Below, piece after piece: positions 22,981 through 35,860 of a stretch of DNA of 64,000 nucleotides; position 1 is the stretch's first letter; each line of letters begins with the position of its first letter. The translations under genes were made by a program, and so were the position numbers. Below the pieces are notes generated by a model that was given only the letters and a program-made list of their open reading frames with translations, did no database searches and had not been told where the DNA came from. Location: assembly GCF_027172205.1 (NCBI RefSeq), contig NC_070614.1:41655001-41719000 (forward strand), read 5' to 3'. The DNA is from Podarcis raffonei. Taxonomy: Eukaryota > Chordata > Lepidosauria > Squamata > Lacertidae.

Positions 22981-24693
22981 CGCTTAAACTTTCAGATTTC
23001 TTTATTTCTTGAAGGAAATAAAATGCCATGAGGAAAAAATGGGAAAGGCAGCGAACGAAGCAAATTTATTTCCTCAGGCTTTCTAATGTGTTTTAAACTC
23101 AGTGGTCATCTCACATGATAGCTACAATACATATAAATACATACATGCATACATACATACATACATACATACATACATACACACACACACATACACATAC
23201 ATACACATACATAAAAAATATAAGCCATCCAACCATAAAAATGAATGTATCTATTTTATTAAAGTATGCTTTATTAAAATTTGTTGTTATGAAAATGGTT
23301 TATTTAAAATAAAAAAGGCTACAGTTTGGTATTCTTTCTTTAAACGTTTTCACACAATTAGATCACAAAAGGACCTTCTATATGATTCCCCCCCTCACCA
23401 TCCCCCCCCACCATCCAGAGGAAATATTCGGTGGTCTACTGGGAAGGTAGAAGTTATTTTACTGTGTTCCAGGAGATGGGTACTTATCACTGGCCATCCA
23501 TGGGGATTAAGCGGGGAAAGGTTTGAATTTGGGAAAGGTGTCTATTTGGACCCCTGTCTGAAGGGATAGAAGCTTATTTTGTGTATTTGAAAAGGCTACT
23601 TTGAATGTGACTGGAGTCTGCAACAATGATGACTTTATGGAGTGCTTCCAGGCACAGAGGCAATTTTCTTAAAGTGAAAGAACCAGGTCTTCCATTGCAG
23701 TAGCTGAAATAATGCAAACTGCATTGAGGGACAGAGAGCTTTAGGTCTTGACAGATAGCTCACCTCACCTCACCTCATGTCATGGGTTAGCCAATCCTGC
23801 AAGATGTGGATCTTGAGGGAAGTTCAGCTGAAATAAGGGGAAGGGAAGGGAAGGGGGTTCATCCCCTCCCAGTCCAACTTCAATAGGTGGTACACAGGAG
23901 GCAAACAAGGTCAGGGTTGCTGTTGCTTTTTTCAGCTTCTCAGTCAAGCCTGCATTGAAGGATTGGTATGAGGATCATATTGGAAGGAAAATACCACTTT
24001 AAGTGGTACCAATATCCATATATGCAAATAAAATAACAATTTTATTTTATTTTATTTTATTATTTATATGTTATAGGGGTGCAGGTCACCCAGCAGCCTT
24101 TGTAAAAATTTAATCCCAGAAGTTGATATTAGTAGTAATCTGTTCAGAGACCTTTGCACTTTGATTCTCACAAGGCTTATTAAACCCTATCATTTCTGCA
24201 TGAAGAGCAGACTTTGGCTGTGTTGGGAGCCTTTAAGAGCATTTCCTCTGATTGTGCAGGGACTTGAGAACTTCAAGAAATGTGATTATCTGAACTGCAA
24301 TTGTCAAAATTACTGTGATTGTGCTCAGCTTATTCTAGATGTGCTGTCACTAGCTGGAGGCCCTGCAGAGAATAGCTAACAGCTGGATTCAATGCAATAC
24401 TTTCTGCTGAGTTATAGTTAGCCTATAAAGACTCTATTAAATTAATATATGTGAGAAAAATAGGGGCCATGAAAGTGATTAGTAGTTGTGTCAGATGGAG
24501 CTCTGATGAGTAATCAAACACAAACTTCAGTTTGGAACCTTTATAGTTAAAGGATAGGTAAAAATTTCTCTGTCCTTTCTGAGTAATACCTGGTGGATTT
24601 GGACTGGCAGCTGTGTTTTCATGAAAATTAAATGCACATATTTCTCTTACGGAAGATTGTGGGGATCTAAATTACATTAACATTTCATTGCAG
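22981..24693. other. Intergenic DNA between V2R-2 and V2R-3
   Basis: No gene was recognised. The stretch holds a long CATA-type repeat (23137-23213), a homopyrimidine and C-rich patch near 23390-23415, a CACCT run near 23761 and a TTTTA repeat near 24041-24060. A V2R exon 1 was looked for before V2R-3 and not seen. Confidence 0.55.
23137..23213. repeat. (CATA)n/(CA)n compound microsatellite
   Basis: Tandem CATA units give way to a CA run and back to CATA units, just past the end of V2R-2. Tyr/His/Ile-rich open frames across it are an artefact of the repeat. Confidence 0.95.
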
Positions 24694-26168
24694 GATATTC
24701 TCTAAACACTATCAGCACATCATTGCCTTTGTATATGCCATTCATGAAATCAACAGAAATGACAACTTGCTCCCCAACATTACTCTGGGCTCAAACATAC
24801 AGGAGAATGCTTTTAATCCAGAAAGAGCGGTTTGGTCTATTTTTCATCTACTCTTCACAGGAGAAGGGAATCCCCTCAATCAGGGAGAAGAAGCTCATAG
24901 GCATCATTGGTGATCTGACCTCTCAGAACACCATCCAGTTGGCCAACATCTTGAATACTTACAAGTTTCCACAGGTGTGAGTCTCCATATTCTGGAGCTG
25001 ACTAGTGGTGCAGTCTTCCATTGTCTCTCAATACAGAAGGATACCAACAAAAAACGTGTGTCCCTATCACAACTTGTAAAATTCAGAGAGTCTACTTGGG
25101 CAACTGAGTAGGGTCCTGTAAACAGCCCATCATTCCTTTAAATGCAAGAGTACCAAAACTCTCCCTTACCCACCTTCTCCCAAGCTGAGCTTTACCCCAG
25201 CCAAAGAGTAATTGTTTTCCATCTCTCCTTTTTGACTGCCATTAGGGTATTTCTCCTAAAATTATAACATTTGGCCTATAATATTAGTTGGCGATTCAAT
25301 TAGATGAAGGACAAACTATATAATTATGGTTTTGGAAAAAGGAAACAACAATGATAAGAGACATAAAATAGAACAAATATTTTAGTAAGGTTTCTACCTT
25401 TCTGATTTTGAATGCAAATAAATAACATGAATATGAGGGATGGCTTTAATAAATAATTGAGTTATGCAATGATTGGATGCAGAAGTTTGAGAGGGCTGGA
25501 CTTTTTACATATATAATAATCAACTTCCCAATATTTCTGTGTTTTTTTTCCTTTTAGCTGACTTATGTTTCTTTTGACCCAGTGTTGGGTGATAAAACTC
25601 AGTTCCCTTCTCTCTTTCGAATGGTTCCAAATGAAAACCCACAGTTTGATGGCATTGTTCAGCTCCTGGAATATTTTGGATGGAATTGGATTGGCCTCAT
25701 CATATCAGATGATGATAGTGGTGAAATGTTTCTTAAAACACTAAAAACCAAAGCTGTTCAAGAGGGACATTTGCATTGCTATGACACACAGAATTCCAAC
25801 ATTTAATATTAAGTCCTTTGCTGAAATCCTTCTCCTTGGACAAAATCAATGTGGTTCTTATGTATGGGGATGTTCAGTCTATGGAGGGTCTGAGAATACT
25901 TCTAGGAATTTATGAAAAGGTTATACATCCAATGGAGAAGGTATGGACTATAACAGCCCAGTGGGATGTTACAGTTACTTTTACTACAGGAAAATTCACA
26001 GCAAAATTCCTAAATGGAACACTGGCCTTCACACTCCACAGCAACAAGGTGCCTGGATTTCAGGACATTGTTGTGTCCATAAATCCATATCAGTCTTCAA
26101 TATATTTCATGCAAAATTTATGGTATTCTATTTTTCACTGTTCACTCCCCAAATATAACCTGTTTTTG
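24694..26168 (+). pseudogene. V2R-3: truncated vomeronasal receptor pseudogene (exons 2 and 3)
   Basis: Exon 2 is at 24694-24974 with proper splice sites but is 281 bp long instead of 292. Compared with V2R-2, 11 bp are missing at the place encoding NYKCGR, which shifts the frame. Exon 3 starts at 25558 ([35 protein letters not shown]). It has a frameshift near 25755 and continues in another frame (VVLMYGDVQSMEGLR to CSLPKYNLFLI), stopping abruptly near 26168, before the region that encodes [14 protein letters not shown]. Exons 1, 4, 5 and 6 were not found. The closest relative by eye is V2R-2. It is a dead gene lying at the point where the array changes direction. Confidence 0.87.
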
Positions 26169-26864
26169 ATAGGTAAGCACAATTGTACTGTAAATCTGAA
26201 ATATTAGTAGAATCACAGAACCCACATAAAGCAGTTGGACGTTGTGATTACTGTAACATGAATTTAATGTACAAATATATAAACATAAGGAAAATAAGTA
26301 TTTGCATTTAAAAATGAAGGGACATTGAACACATTAGCCGCAACCTGACCTGAGGAAGGCCTGACCTGCATTTGGGCCTGAATCAATTCTCATGTTTCGC
26401 CACACAGACAACACCCTGGAGAAGTAGATCACAGTAAGTAACAGCATTGCACATTCTACTCAGCAGCAGGTGAGCAGAGGGTTAATTTTCCTTACTTGGC
26501 CTGTGTGTGTCTTTTGAGGGTATAGAAATGCAGGCCAAAAATGCAGATATTTAGCAAAGTTTACAAAAGAAGCATAAATACCCCATGGCCCCAGCTTAAT
26601 GTGCAGCAATGAGTGTGTTGTCCAAGGCCCTGGGAAACTAGGGTTGAAATCCCCATTCAGCCATGGGGAAGATGGCATCTCTCAATCTAAGCTTTTTCAC
26701 AGAGTTTTTGAGAAATAGCAAGAGAGGGAGAGTTATGTACTCCTTGGATGGCATAGAAGATGGAACATACAAACAAAGAAATGATGATCAAAATAAAAGC
26801 AAAGGAAATAACATCTCCTTGCCAGAACATAAGCTCCCTGGCTAACGGCATCTCTTTCACCCTC
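26169..26864. other. Switch point between the plus and minus receptor arrays
   Basis: V2R-3 (+) ends and V2R-4 (-) begins its 3' end on either side of this stretch. No repeat or gene was recognised in it. Confidence 0.5.
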
Positions 26865-29513
26865 TCAACTATGGTCATCCTTCTTCCTTACTAACCTCTC
26901 TTTACTGTTCATCTCAGGTCTAAGTATAATGATGTAGATTTTGGGGAGGAAGATGCAACCCAATAAGCCAGCAGTAGAGGCCAAGATGGAGAAGATCTCC
27001 ACAGCCACCATGTATTTCCCTTTGGTGCTCAGATAAGTGGGGACAAAGGACAGCCAAACACTGCAGAAGACCAGCATGCTGAAGGTAATCAACTTGGCTT
27101 CATTGAAAGTATCAGGCAACTTCCTGGCAAAGAAAGCCACAGAGAAGCTCACAATAGCCAAAAGACCCATGTAGCCGAGAATAAGGTGGAACATGATGTC
27201 AGAGCCTTCATTGCACTGCACTATGATCAGCCCATCCTGGGAGTGCAGGTCAAACTCTGGGAATGGGGGAGAGGATGCCAGCCACCCAAGACAGATGCCA
27301 GCTTGAATGAGTGAACAGAAGGTGATAAGGGATCCTGCCAGCCTCTTCCCAAGCCATTTCCTCAGGCTGTTCCCAGGCTTGGTCACCATGAATGCCAAAA
27401 CCACAGTGAGGGTTTTGGCTAACACACAGGCAACAGCAATGGAGAAGACGATGCCAAAGACGGTTTGCCTCAAGACACAGGTCACCTTTGTAGGCCTGCC
27501 AATGAATAAGAAGGAGCAGAGAAAGCAGAGAAGCAGAGAAGAGAGCAAGGTGCAGGTGATGCCCCAGTTGTTGGCTTTGACAATGGGAGTGTTCCAGTGC
27601 AGACCGAAGGTCCCCATCACAACAACTGTGACCAGAGAAAGCAGGAGAGCCAAGGAGGCCAGAATTGCCCCCAAGGGCTCCTCATAGGATAGGTAGCTTA
27701 TTTTTTTTTTAATACATTGGTTGTGAAAGGCATTTGGGTAGTGATCATCTGGGCATTTCTCACACTGATCTGCATCTGAAAGTGAGAAGCATGCTTTTAG
27801 CATTTCTGGAAGTGATACTCATTAATATTATTGGTACTGTTTATTATGCTGTACACAGAACATATTACTGATGGTTCCTCTCTGAGCATCTCAGCATCTC
27901 AGCTGTACTAATCAATCTATTCATATTTATTTGTCATGGTTAGAGTATACTGATTGATTTCAGTCTTTTCCCCTTAAACATGTCTATCTCTGCATCCAAC
28001 CCCACCTCTTTGCATTTCAAGGCTTGTAGCCCAAGTGTTTCTTTTTTACACTTTCCATAATGGAGGTTGTCAAATCTATATTTGACAAGAAATAACTGTT
28101 CCTAAGGATTGGAACTGTGTGGATAAAATAGAGGAGATAATTCACTACTTGTAAATAACAGAAAATGCAAATTTGTTGGCTACAGGTTCAATGGAGAGAA
28201 AAGGAAATCTGTGGCGTGCAATCTTAACCATTTCTACCCAGATGGATGTCATGCTGATTTCAATGGTGGTTACTCCCATGTGGACGTAATTTCACACAAT
28301 ATACTCTAGAATGGCTGTTGAAAGGGGAGGGGAGATTAAAAAAGAATAAGTATCAGTAACATAAACACATGTGCTTGGCATCCATGACAAAAAATAAGCT
28401 GGCATAATAAGACTGAAACATGAATGTCTATATTGGAGAGGAAGATTGGAATTCCAGTTGACTCCGGTTCCTTCACTTACCCTTCTGGACTGAAATCCTC
28501 CCTTTAGGGCACTGAACACAGTCATAGCAACAGATTTGCTTTCCCTGCTGGGCAAACATACTCTGTCCAGGGTGGCAGCTCTCAACACAGGTGGAAATGG
28601 GCAGCATCTAATGGTAATGACAAGGAAGGGATTTTGAATGGAATAAGCTTGCTTCTCTACATAAATCTTATTGCCATCTATGTCTGCTTTGCAGCAGAAA
28701 GGTCACAGGACTGAAATTAGAGGATGGCTGTCAAGCACATGCTCCCTGGGCAAGCATCAGGCCCCCTGATAAAGATGCTTTGTGCTGTCACTTAACCATT
28801 TGGCCAGCCCAGCACATGTCTGAATGGCAAAGAGAAGCTGGTGCCAACCTTCTCCCTCTTGATCGATTGTTTCCTCATAACCCAATGCTGATTCCCTCCT
28901 GGAGGGAGAGGAGAGCTGAAATAAGGAGCCGGCAGCAGATGCTTCTTCTTCTTAGGTGTGCAGGAGTAGGGAATGAAGAACCATTATGAGTGAGACAAAG
29001 AAGAGGCAGGTTCTGGTTGTTGGTGATGAAAGCTATTTAATAAGGTTGCTATACATATTTTGGATGTTCTCTGCAGGTGACACAACCTTGACAGTGCTCT
29101 CCAAGGAAGTTTTCACCAACCATTTTATGGGAATTAAACTCTAGTTGCCATTTACAGAGTTATGTGGAAGATAGCCCTGGTCGTTTGACCCATTAATAAG
29201 TTCCCCTTTTCCTTCCACAAAAACTATGCAAGACACTCTCTTTTAAAGTTTAAATAAAAATTAATCCTTTCTTGGTGTACTTGAACTTGTAGATTAAAAT
29301 ATACAATGTAGGTAGGTGTTACTTACGTTTCTAATACATCTTACATCTTGTATTAATACATCTTTGTAGGTTTTTTGGGGGGGCGGGTTATTCGGTTTTT
29401 AAGATTTTGATTAAGTAGTTTGTGGTTTTATAGATGGATTTTTTTAAAAAATACCTTTATTTTGCTTTAAACAAGTATATATAAATATAGACAACCAAAA
29501 TTACAAAAAAATC

Positions 29514-30878
29514 ATATATTGTCAGGAAAGCACTGTTTAATGTTTGGATAAGATATAAGGATTTGCTTGAGAATAAAACCCCAAGGTGGCTGTCACCAAT
29601 GGAAGCGAAGGCTCAGAAAAAGCTCAATATGGAGGCTAAATGACCGAAATATTGGGAAATTTTGGAACAAGAGGGAGACAGATTAAAATTGCAGAGTTTT
29701 GAAAAATTAAAAAATAGAGTGCGAGATTGGCTTCATTACTATCAGATAAAGGAGGCATATAATTTGGATAAAAAAATTGGCTTCCAGGTGGGAAAATCAA
29801 AATTGGAAACAGAACTGTTAGATTCCAAAACTAAGAACTTGTCAAGAATGTATAATTTGCTGTTGAAATGGAATACTCAGGATGAAACGGTTAAATCTGC
29901 TATGATTAAATGGGCACAAGATGTTGGACATAACATTATGATGGCTGACTGGGAACAGTTATGGACCACAGGTATGAAGTTCACGGCATGTAATGCCTTA
30001 AGAGAGAATATAATGAAAATGATATACAGGTGGTACATGACACCAGTCAAGCTTGCGAAAATTTATCACTTGCCCGATAATAAATGCTGGAAATGTAAAG
30101 AGACGGAAGGTACATTCTTTCACCTTTGGTGGACATGCCCAAGGATTAAGGCTTTCTGGGAGATGATCTCTAACGAAATGAAAAAGGTATTTAAATATAC
30201 CTTTCTGAAGAAACCAGACCTGGGCATGGTCGGCCAATTGGTGTCAAGGAAGGATAGAACTTTCTTTATGTATGCCACAACAGCAGCAAGAATACTTATC
30301 GCAAAGTATTGGAAGACACAAGATCTACCCACTCTGGAAGAATGGCAGATGAAGGTGATAGACTATATGGAACTGGCGGAAATGACTGGCAGAATCCGAG
30401 ACCAGGGAGAAGAGTCGGTGGAGGAAGATTGGAAGAAATTTAAAGATTATTTACAGAAACATTGTAAAATTAATGAATGTTAGAATGATTTTGGAATGAA
30501 TCTATGTGATTTTAGCAAAAATGTAACAAATATTTAAGAAAAATAGACTGTTAATTGGTGAAAAGAGGGAAGGTAAACCTATATTAAGTTAAAGATAAAT
30601 TTTCAGGATAAAAATTTTGAAGAGAGGGAAAGGATTTGCTGAATTGGATAATTGACTTAGAATACAAAAAAGGGAGGTGTGAGGAGGTCAGGGAAACAAG
30701 CAAATGAAAGATAAGTTACGGGAAGGTTCGATTTGTTTTTTCTTTTGTTGTCTTTAATTGTTTCTATTTTTCTGTTTTTTAATTGTGATGTGTTGTTTTG
30801 CTATTGTTTAATTTGGTGTTTTTTCTTTTGCCTTTATGTAAACTTAAAACCCTAATAAATACTATTTTAAAAAAACCA
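29514..30878 (+). mobile_element. 5'-truncated L1 LINE in intron 4 of V2R-4
   Basis: The copy starts within ORF2 ([20 protein letters not shown]) and runs through the C-terminal motif [18 protein letters not shown] to KINEC and a 3' untranslated region ending in poly(A). The target-site duplication is 18 bp with one mismatch: 29496-29513 and 30879-30896 (CAAAATTRCAAAAAAATC). It is very similar to the L1 at 8679-15179. One stop lies near 29641, and there is a small in-frame loss near 30218-30235. It is antisense to V2R-4. Confidence 0.9.
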
Positions 30879-30974
30879 CAAAATTGCAAAAAAATCCTTA
30901 ATAATAATAAAAATAAGAAAACTTCAAAACTACAAAAAATATCAAAGTACATGGCATAAAACATAAACCACTAT

Positions 30975-31030
30975 GGGAAAAGAGGAAAAAGAAAAAGAAA
31001 AAAAGAAAAAGAAAAAGAAAAGAAAAAAGG
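30975..31030. repeat. GAAAAA-rich low-complexity tract
   Basis: Purine-only tract of GAAAAA-type units. A Lys/Glu-only open frame across it is not a gene. Confidence 0.9.
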
Positions 31031-31284
31031 AAGATGAGCTAAAACAGGAAAGCTCATCTATTGTACCCTTCTGTCAAGTTCACAACAGATTATTATTCTT
31101 ATCAATTCTCTCTATCTGCATCCCAAAGGAATCCCTCATCTTGGTATCAGGGAACATTTCTCTATGCGGTATCATTCTAAACATAACCAGGTCTTTCTTG
31201 TTGAGCCCTTGTCCCCCAAATAATTATTTAAACATTCCATTCTTCTTTCACCAATTTTTAAGGTTTATCTCATATTGCATCTGT

Positions 31285-31365
31285 CAGCTTTGTGAGCTCC
31301 AAGGTGATTTTATTCTGTGAACTGCTCTGAGACTTCTGGGCATAGAGTGGTATATAAATTCAATC
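31285..31365 (+). mobile_element. L2-like LINE 3' tail
   Basis: The block GAACTGCTCTGAGACTTCTG followed by GGTATATAAATTCAATCAA matches the tail of the L2 copy at 51670-52850. Only the last part of the element is present. Confidence 0.55.
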
Positions 31366-32295
31366 AATCCACCCACCCACCAATCAATTGCATCAGGCAT
31401 ATGACAGCACAGCATTCTATAGCCTTCTGAGCATTAGCCCTTTCCTTAGCCTTTTGGATGCTTTCATCCCACACATTATGGCCAAGCCTGCATGGATTTT
31501 GGCCCCACCACCAGCCTGATGGAGACCAACAGGATATCACTGGGACAGAATATCACCAGCACTCCATCCATCAACGTTAGTGACCACAAACTTCAGGTGG
31601 TATATGATTTCCCCCCCTATCTGCACTCCACATGGCTGGACTGAGTCTCAAACAAAGATTGTTGCCAACAAGGCATTTTGGAGCACAACAGTCTCTTTTC
31701 AAGAGCTTTAAACACTTGCCAATTCCTCACTCAGAAAGACCTTGTTCTTTAACCTGAGCTCCAAATTAGCTTCAAACTAGCTCTGGAGCAACCAATTTGA
31801 ATAAAGTAACAAAAACAGTATTTCATCAGAGAGTACCAGAGCTTGCCTCCTCACACTTCTTCTTTGTAGCCATCTCTGTTTTCCTGGATCTCCTGATCTT
31901 CTCCTAAAAGATGATGGATGATGATCAAAGATGGATGATGATCAAAACAAAAAAATGGCCAAACCCACCTTCTTGAACTTGGGATTCCATGCGATGGCAC
32001 TTCCATCCACTGTGAACTCTTTTCCTGGGGGGGCCTGAGGGTCCACCCTCCCCACTCAGACTCTCTGGAAGGACTCATTGGGAAATGTGACCAAGTTGAG
32101 GAGATCATAGCCACCTGCCTGCTGCCCCTTCTTATCAAAAGAGATTTCTTCCCCAGCACTGTTGTTGAAGTGGATGTTCTTCAGGAAGGAGTGAAGCTAG
32201 ATTGCAAGAGAAAAAATACACAAACATTGTCTGCTAATACGCTCTCTCTTTTCCCTTTGACAAGTGGACCTTTGGCTTTTTACTACCCTTCATCA

Positions 32296-32486
32296 GTATG
32301 TTATAGGACACTGAAAGCTGCCTTACAGTGAGTGAAATCATTGCCCTAAATAGCTCAGTCACTGATTGTTATTGGCTCTCTAGGGTTTCAGAGTCTTTCC
32401 AAGCATGATCTTGAGATGATGGGGGTTGAACATGGGATATTATGAATGAAAGAAGATGTTCTGCCATTGAGCTGTAAGCCTTTCCA
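32296..32486 (-). mobile_element. tRNA-derived SINE (Ala-like family), antisense
   Basis: Read on the reverse strand it starts with a tRNA-like head (TTACAGCTCAATGGCAGAACAT) and continues through the same body as 56088-56270. It lies in intron 3 of V2R-4 and is diverged. A second, weaker similar piece lies at about 32580-32690. Confidence 0.6.
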
Positions 32487-34664
32487 GTTGCAATACTAAG
32501 AGACATGACTTAGTATAATTTCTACTTGGCATAGATTCTGGGTAATTCAAAACCCTTCTCCATTAACATATGCAACTGCCTTGTGCTAAGTCAAACCATT
32601 GTTCTCTGTAGCCCAGAACTGTCTGCTCTGAATTACCACAGTGCTACAGGGCATATATCCGAGGTTTCAACCCAGTTTTGATACCAAAGGATAGTCCTGC
32701 CCCTTGTGCATCCCCAAGTAGGAGAATCCTGGATGGATTAATTTAAAGAGCTTTGAATGTGCAGCTTGCAAAGCATGCGGCCTTTAACTGAGATCAAGTC
32801 CCTCCCAATGATAGAGCTCACCAGGGAAAACCCCCAAGGCCTCTCCTCCATGCCAGGACTCAGCTGTGCAACATATGAACCAGTAATAATAACACCTGTG
32901 CTTCTAACATTGAGGAGAGTAGTTGACAGTACCTGCCAGGGCTGAACTTTTGGCTGCATCTGTCTCTCACCCAGTACTTTTTGTTTGGCTCTTGAGGAAT
33001 ACATGCTATGGAGAGCATGTGCTACTGCATGTACGGCATTGTAGATGGTGTAGCTCTGGCTGGACATTTCCATTTCAAACACAGGTCCAGTGAGTTTCTC
33101 CAGCTTCTCCCTCCCAGTGCAGGGTTCATAAATTGTGTCAATTAGATTGTTATCTGGGAATGAACAGAGGAATGCACTGGCCCAGAATTGCTGGATGAAA
33201 TAAAGCTTTGGCTGCCATGGATTTATGGTCTGTAGAAAGTCCTGAAACCTTGGAATTGAATTTGAATGGAGTGTAAATGACAAAGTGCCATTGAAGGATA
33301 TGGAAGGGAATTTGTCTCCAACCAGCACTGCAGTGAAATCCCATTGAGATGTTGTAATCCACACCTTCTCCAGAGGGTACATAAAGAAAACCTCGCAGGA
33401 GATTAAAACCAGCCTCAAAGCCTCTAGAGACTGATTGTCTCCGTAGACAAGAATCACATTCATTTCCCTCCTTGTGAGAGCAAACAAAATTGGTTTCAAT
33501 TTTTGATTAAGAAGATCATGAGATAAATATGTTGTCACTAGTGGGATCACCACTGTCCAAGAAATGCAAAGATTATTCTGGGAAAGCCTTGGTCTGAGAG
33601 TACGAAGGAAGGTTTCTCCACTGTCATCATCTGAAACAAGGAGGCCAATCCAGTTCCACCCAAACTTCCTGAGTAGCCAAACAATGCCATCATACTGAGC
33701 TTCTTCATTGGGGACCATTTGGAAGAAGGAAGGGAAGCGCCTTTGGTCACTCAGCCCTGGATCCAAGGAGCCATAGCTGAGCTAAAGGGAAAGGAATTAT
33801 ATATAATATAATTGTTATTAACTTTCAGTTGTTAAAACCCAATGACAACCACATTTTATCACTATCCATTTCCAATTCCCATTAAAATATAAATCAATAA
33901 TACAGCCAATTATACATTTTGGGTGCTTTTTTATGTGCTTGGCTTTGGAGTGCAAAGTTCTTACTTCTTTCTGCTTCCAAGATTTTAATTAATCCATTTG
34001 CATTCAGTCCTGATCTTAGTCCCTTATCCACAGCTACAGATTTCTTGACCTCCTTTTGTGTTGAAATATTTGTTAGCTAAAGATTTTCTGCAAAAAGAGT
34101 TTTGTTTCCTGTTAATTTCCTGTGGGAGATGTTTATTTTCTTCATTGTTTCTTCATTGTTATAATCATGTCTTACATGGTATCTCTACTTCCATTTTTCT
34201 AGTCTTTCTCTTCTTCTGTTGAAATTCAAGCTGCATCATTATACCATTTTTGTTTATTCCTGAGCATGGGAGTCATCTGGCATCCTGCCATAGCTCCGGG
34301 TGAGTTTCCAATTCTCCTTCTACTCAGATTCCTATCTCTAACAATCTGGCATCCCAACAGAGCTACTGCAGATCAAAGACCATAGTCCAAATTACCGTCC
34401 AATGGAGTTAGATGCTTTAAATCATTCTAACATTCTCATGCAGTTCTATTTTTATTTTAATCCATAAATGTAATTCCATTCTCTTTTTCTCTTCTTGCTT
34501 TTTCTCAATTGTTGTCGTTCAGGGGGAGGTTTGCCAAATATAGCAAATATATATTGATAAAGAAGGGTGAAGGTTCCCCTCCCCGCTAACATACCATATT
34601 CTTGAACAAATGAGATCTTCTTTCCAGTTCGAAACAATGCAACCCAGTAGCTGATTCTCTTGGC

Positions 34665-34752
34665 CAGGCACCCCCAAACTCAGCTAACAGGACCAGTGGT
34701 CAGAGATGATGGGAACTGTAGTCCCAAAACATCTGGAGTTTGGGGGTGCCTG
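34665..34752. mobile_element. Palindromic hAT-type miniature element, short form (copy 3)
   Basis: Ends CAGGCACCCCCAAACT and AGTTTGGGGGTGCCTG surround a shortened body. The 8-bp target-site duplication CTCTTGGC is perfect (34657-34664 and 34753-34760). Only part of one arm of the hairpin is present, so it is an internal deletion form. Confidence 0.9.
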
Positions 34753-35489
34753 CTCTTGGCAGTTTGTAATCTTGTGCCCTTCATCCTGCACATGTCTGTA
34801 AATTAGAGCCAATTCCTTCCTAATATACAGAAGAACCTCTGCTCTTAACGGCTGCATCGGGGGGTTACCAAAATGTCGGGTGCTTTTCCACTCAGCATCT
34901 CTTGCCTGTCAGATTCATTCCAGAGTGAGAATCAGTTATTGAGATGATCTGTGAGTGAAGCCCACTCCCCCCGGGCCCTGGGGGAAGCTTGAAAGGACAG
35001 TTACTCTCAAATCATCCTTGCTTTCCTCTGCAAATGATCTTCGCTTGCATGGGGGCTGCCTCCATTTAGGCAGGAAGCACTGGAAGTCCAGGAATTATAT
35101 TTTCAGGAATCCAAAAAACACCTACTGTATTAGTTCATAGAAAGCATACTTCTGTATTGTGGTGGTTAACCACTTGGTCTTACTTTTCTAAGTATACACC
35201 ACTGGCATTTTTAATTCTCAGGCTAGGAGAAATTTATAAGCAGGAAGCTGGATGCTCCTATGATTACATGCTTTGTAGCATGGCCAGGTATGGAAGAAGC
35301 AGCGCTTGGATTATTAGTATTATGGGTTTATTGCCCCCCTCAAATCCCAATGCAAATTGAGACGGCAGTGTTGGCAACACATAGCTAGGAGGCTTTAACA
35401 TAATTGTTAAATTGGGGTTGCTCGTGCGTAAGGGGGCTGCTGCTCTAGGCAACGTTGTCTGGCTAAACCTTTCCCTGGCTGGACAGCCC

Positions 35490-35860
35490 TTTTTCCGTGG
35501 CTGTCTCAGTCACTGGCAGAATCCGTCAGTGGGCATTTCCTGAACTTCTTCCAACATAAAAGCTCTTTGATGCCAAGTCTCCGCCTAGCCTCCCTGCACG
35601 GAAGTCTTCTGCGCAGAGTGGGCGTGGCCAGCGGAGGTCCTGGGCTCTCCCCGCTGGTCTCTGTGGAAGAGTCTTGGAGCCATCTCTCCGAAGTCCTTCC
35701 CTGCTCCCCTTTCTTCCTGGTGTCACACCGATTTCCTTCCCCAAAGGAAGTGTTCTCTCTCTCCCTGCTGGTCCCTTCTCCTGCATCGTTGGGGAGCCTT
35801 ACCTCCACTCTTGGCTCCGATGGCAGTTCCCTGACAATAATCATGTACCCATACCAAGTC
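35490..35860. other. GC-rich, CpG-bearing block in intron 2 of V2R-4
   Basis: This stretch has clearly higher GC than its AT-rich surroundings and several CpG sites. Open frames occur on both strands but none shows a known domain. It could be a piece of an unrecognised mobile element, such as a LINE promoter or an LTR, or a regulatory region. Confidence 0.35.

Noticed and set aside
23137-23213. CRISPR-like regular repeat
   Set aside because: Plain CATA/CA microsatellite with no spacers.
32056-32058. TGA in V2R-4 as a selenocysteine codon
   Set aside because: V2R proteins are not selenoproteins and the position is not cysteine in relatives; a nonsense change is far simpler.
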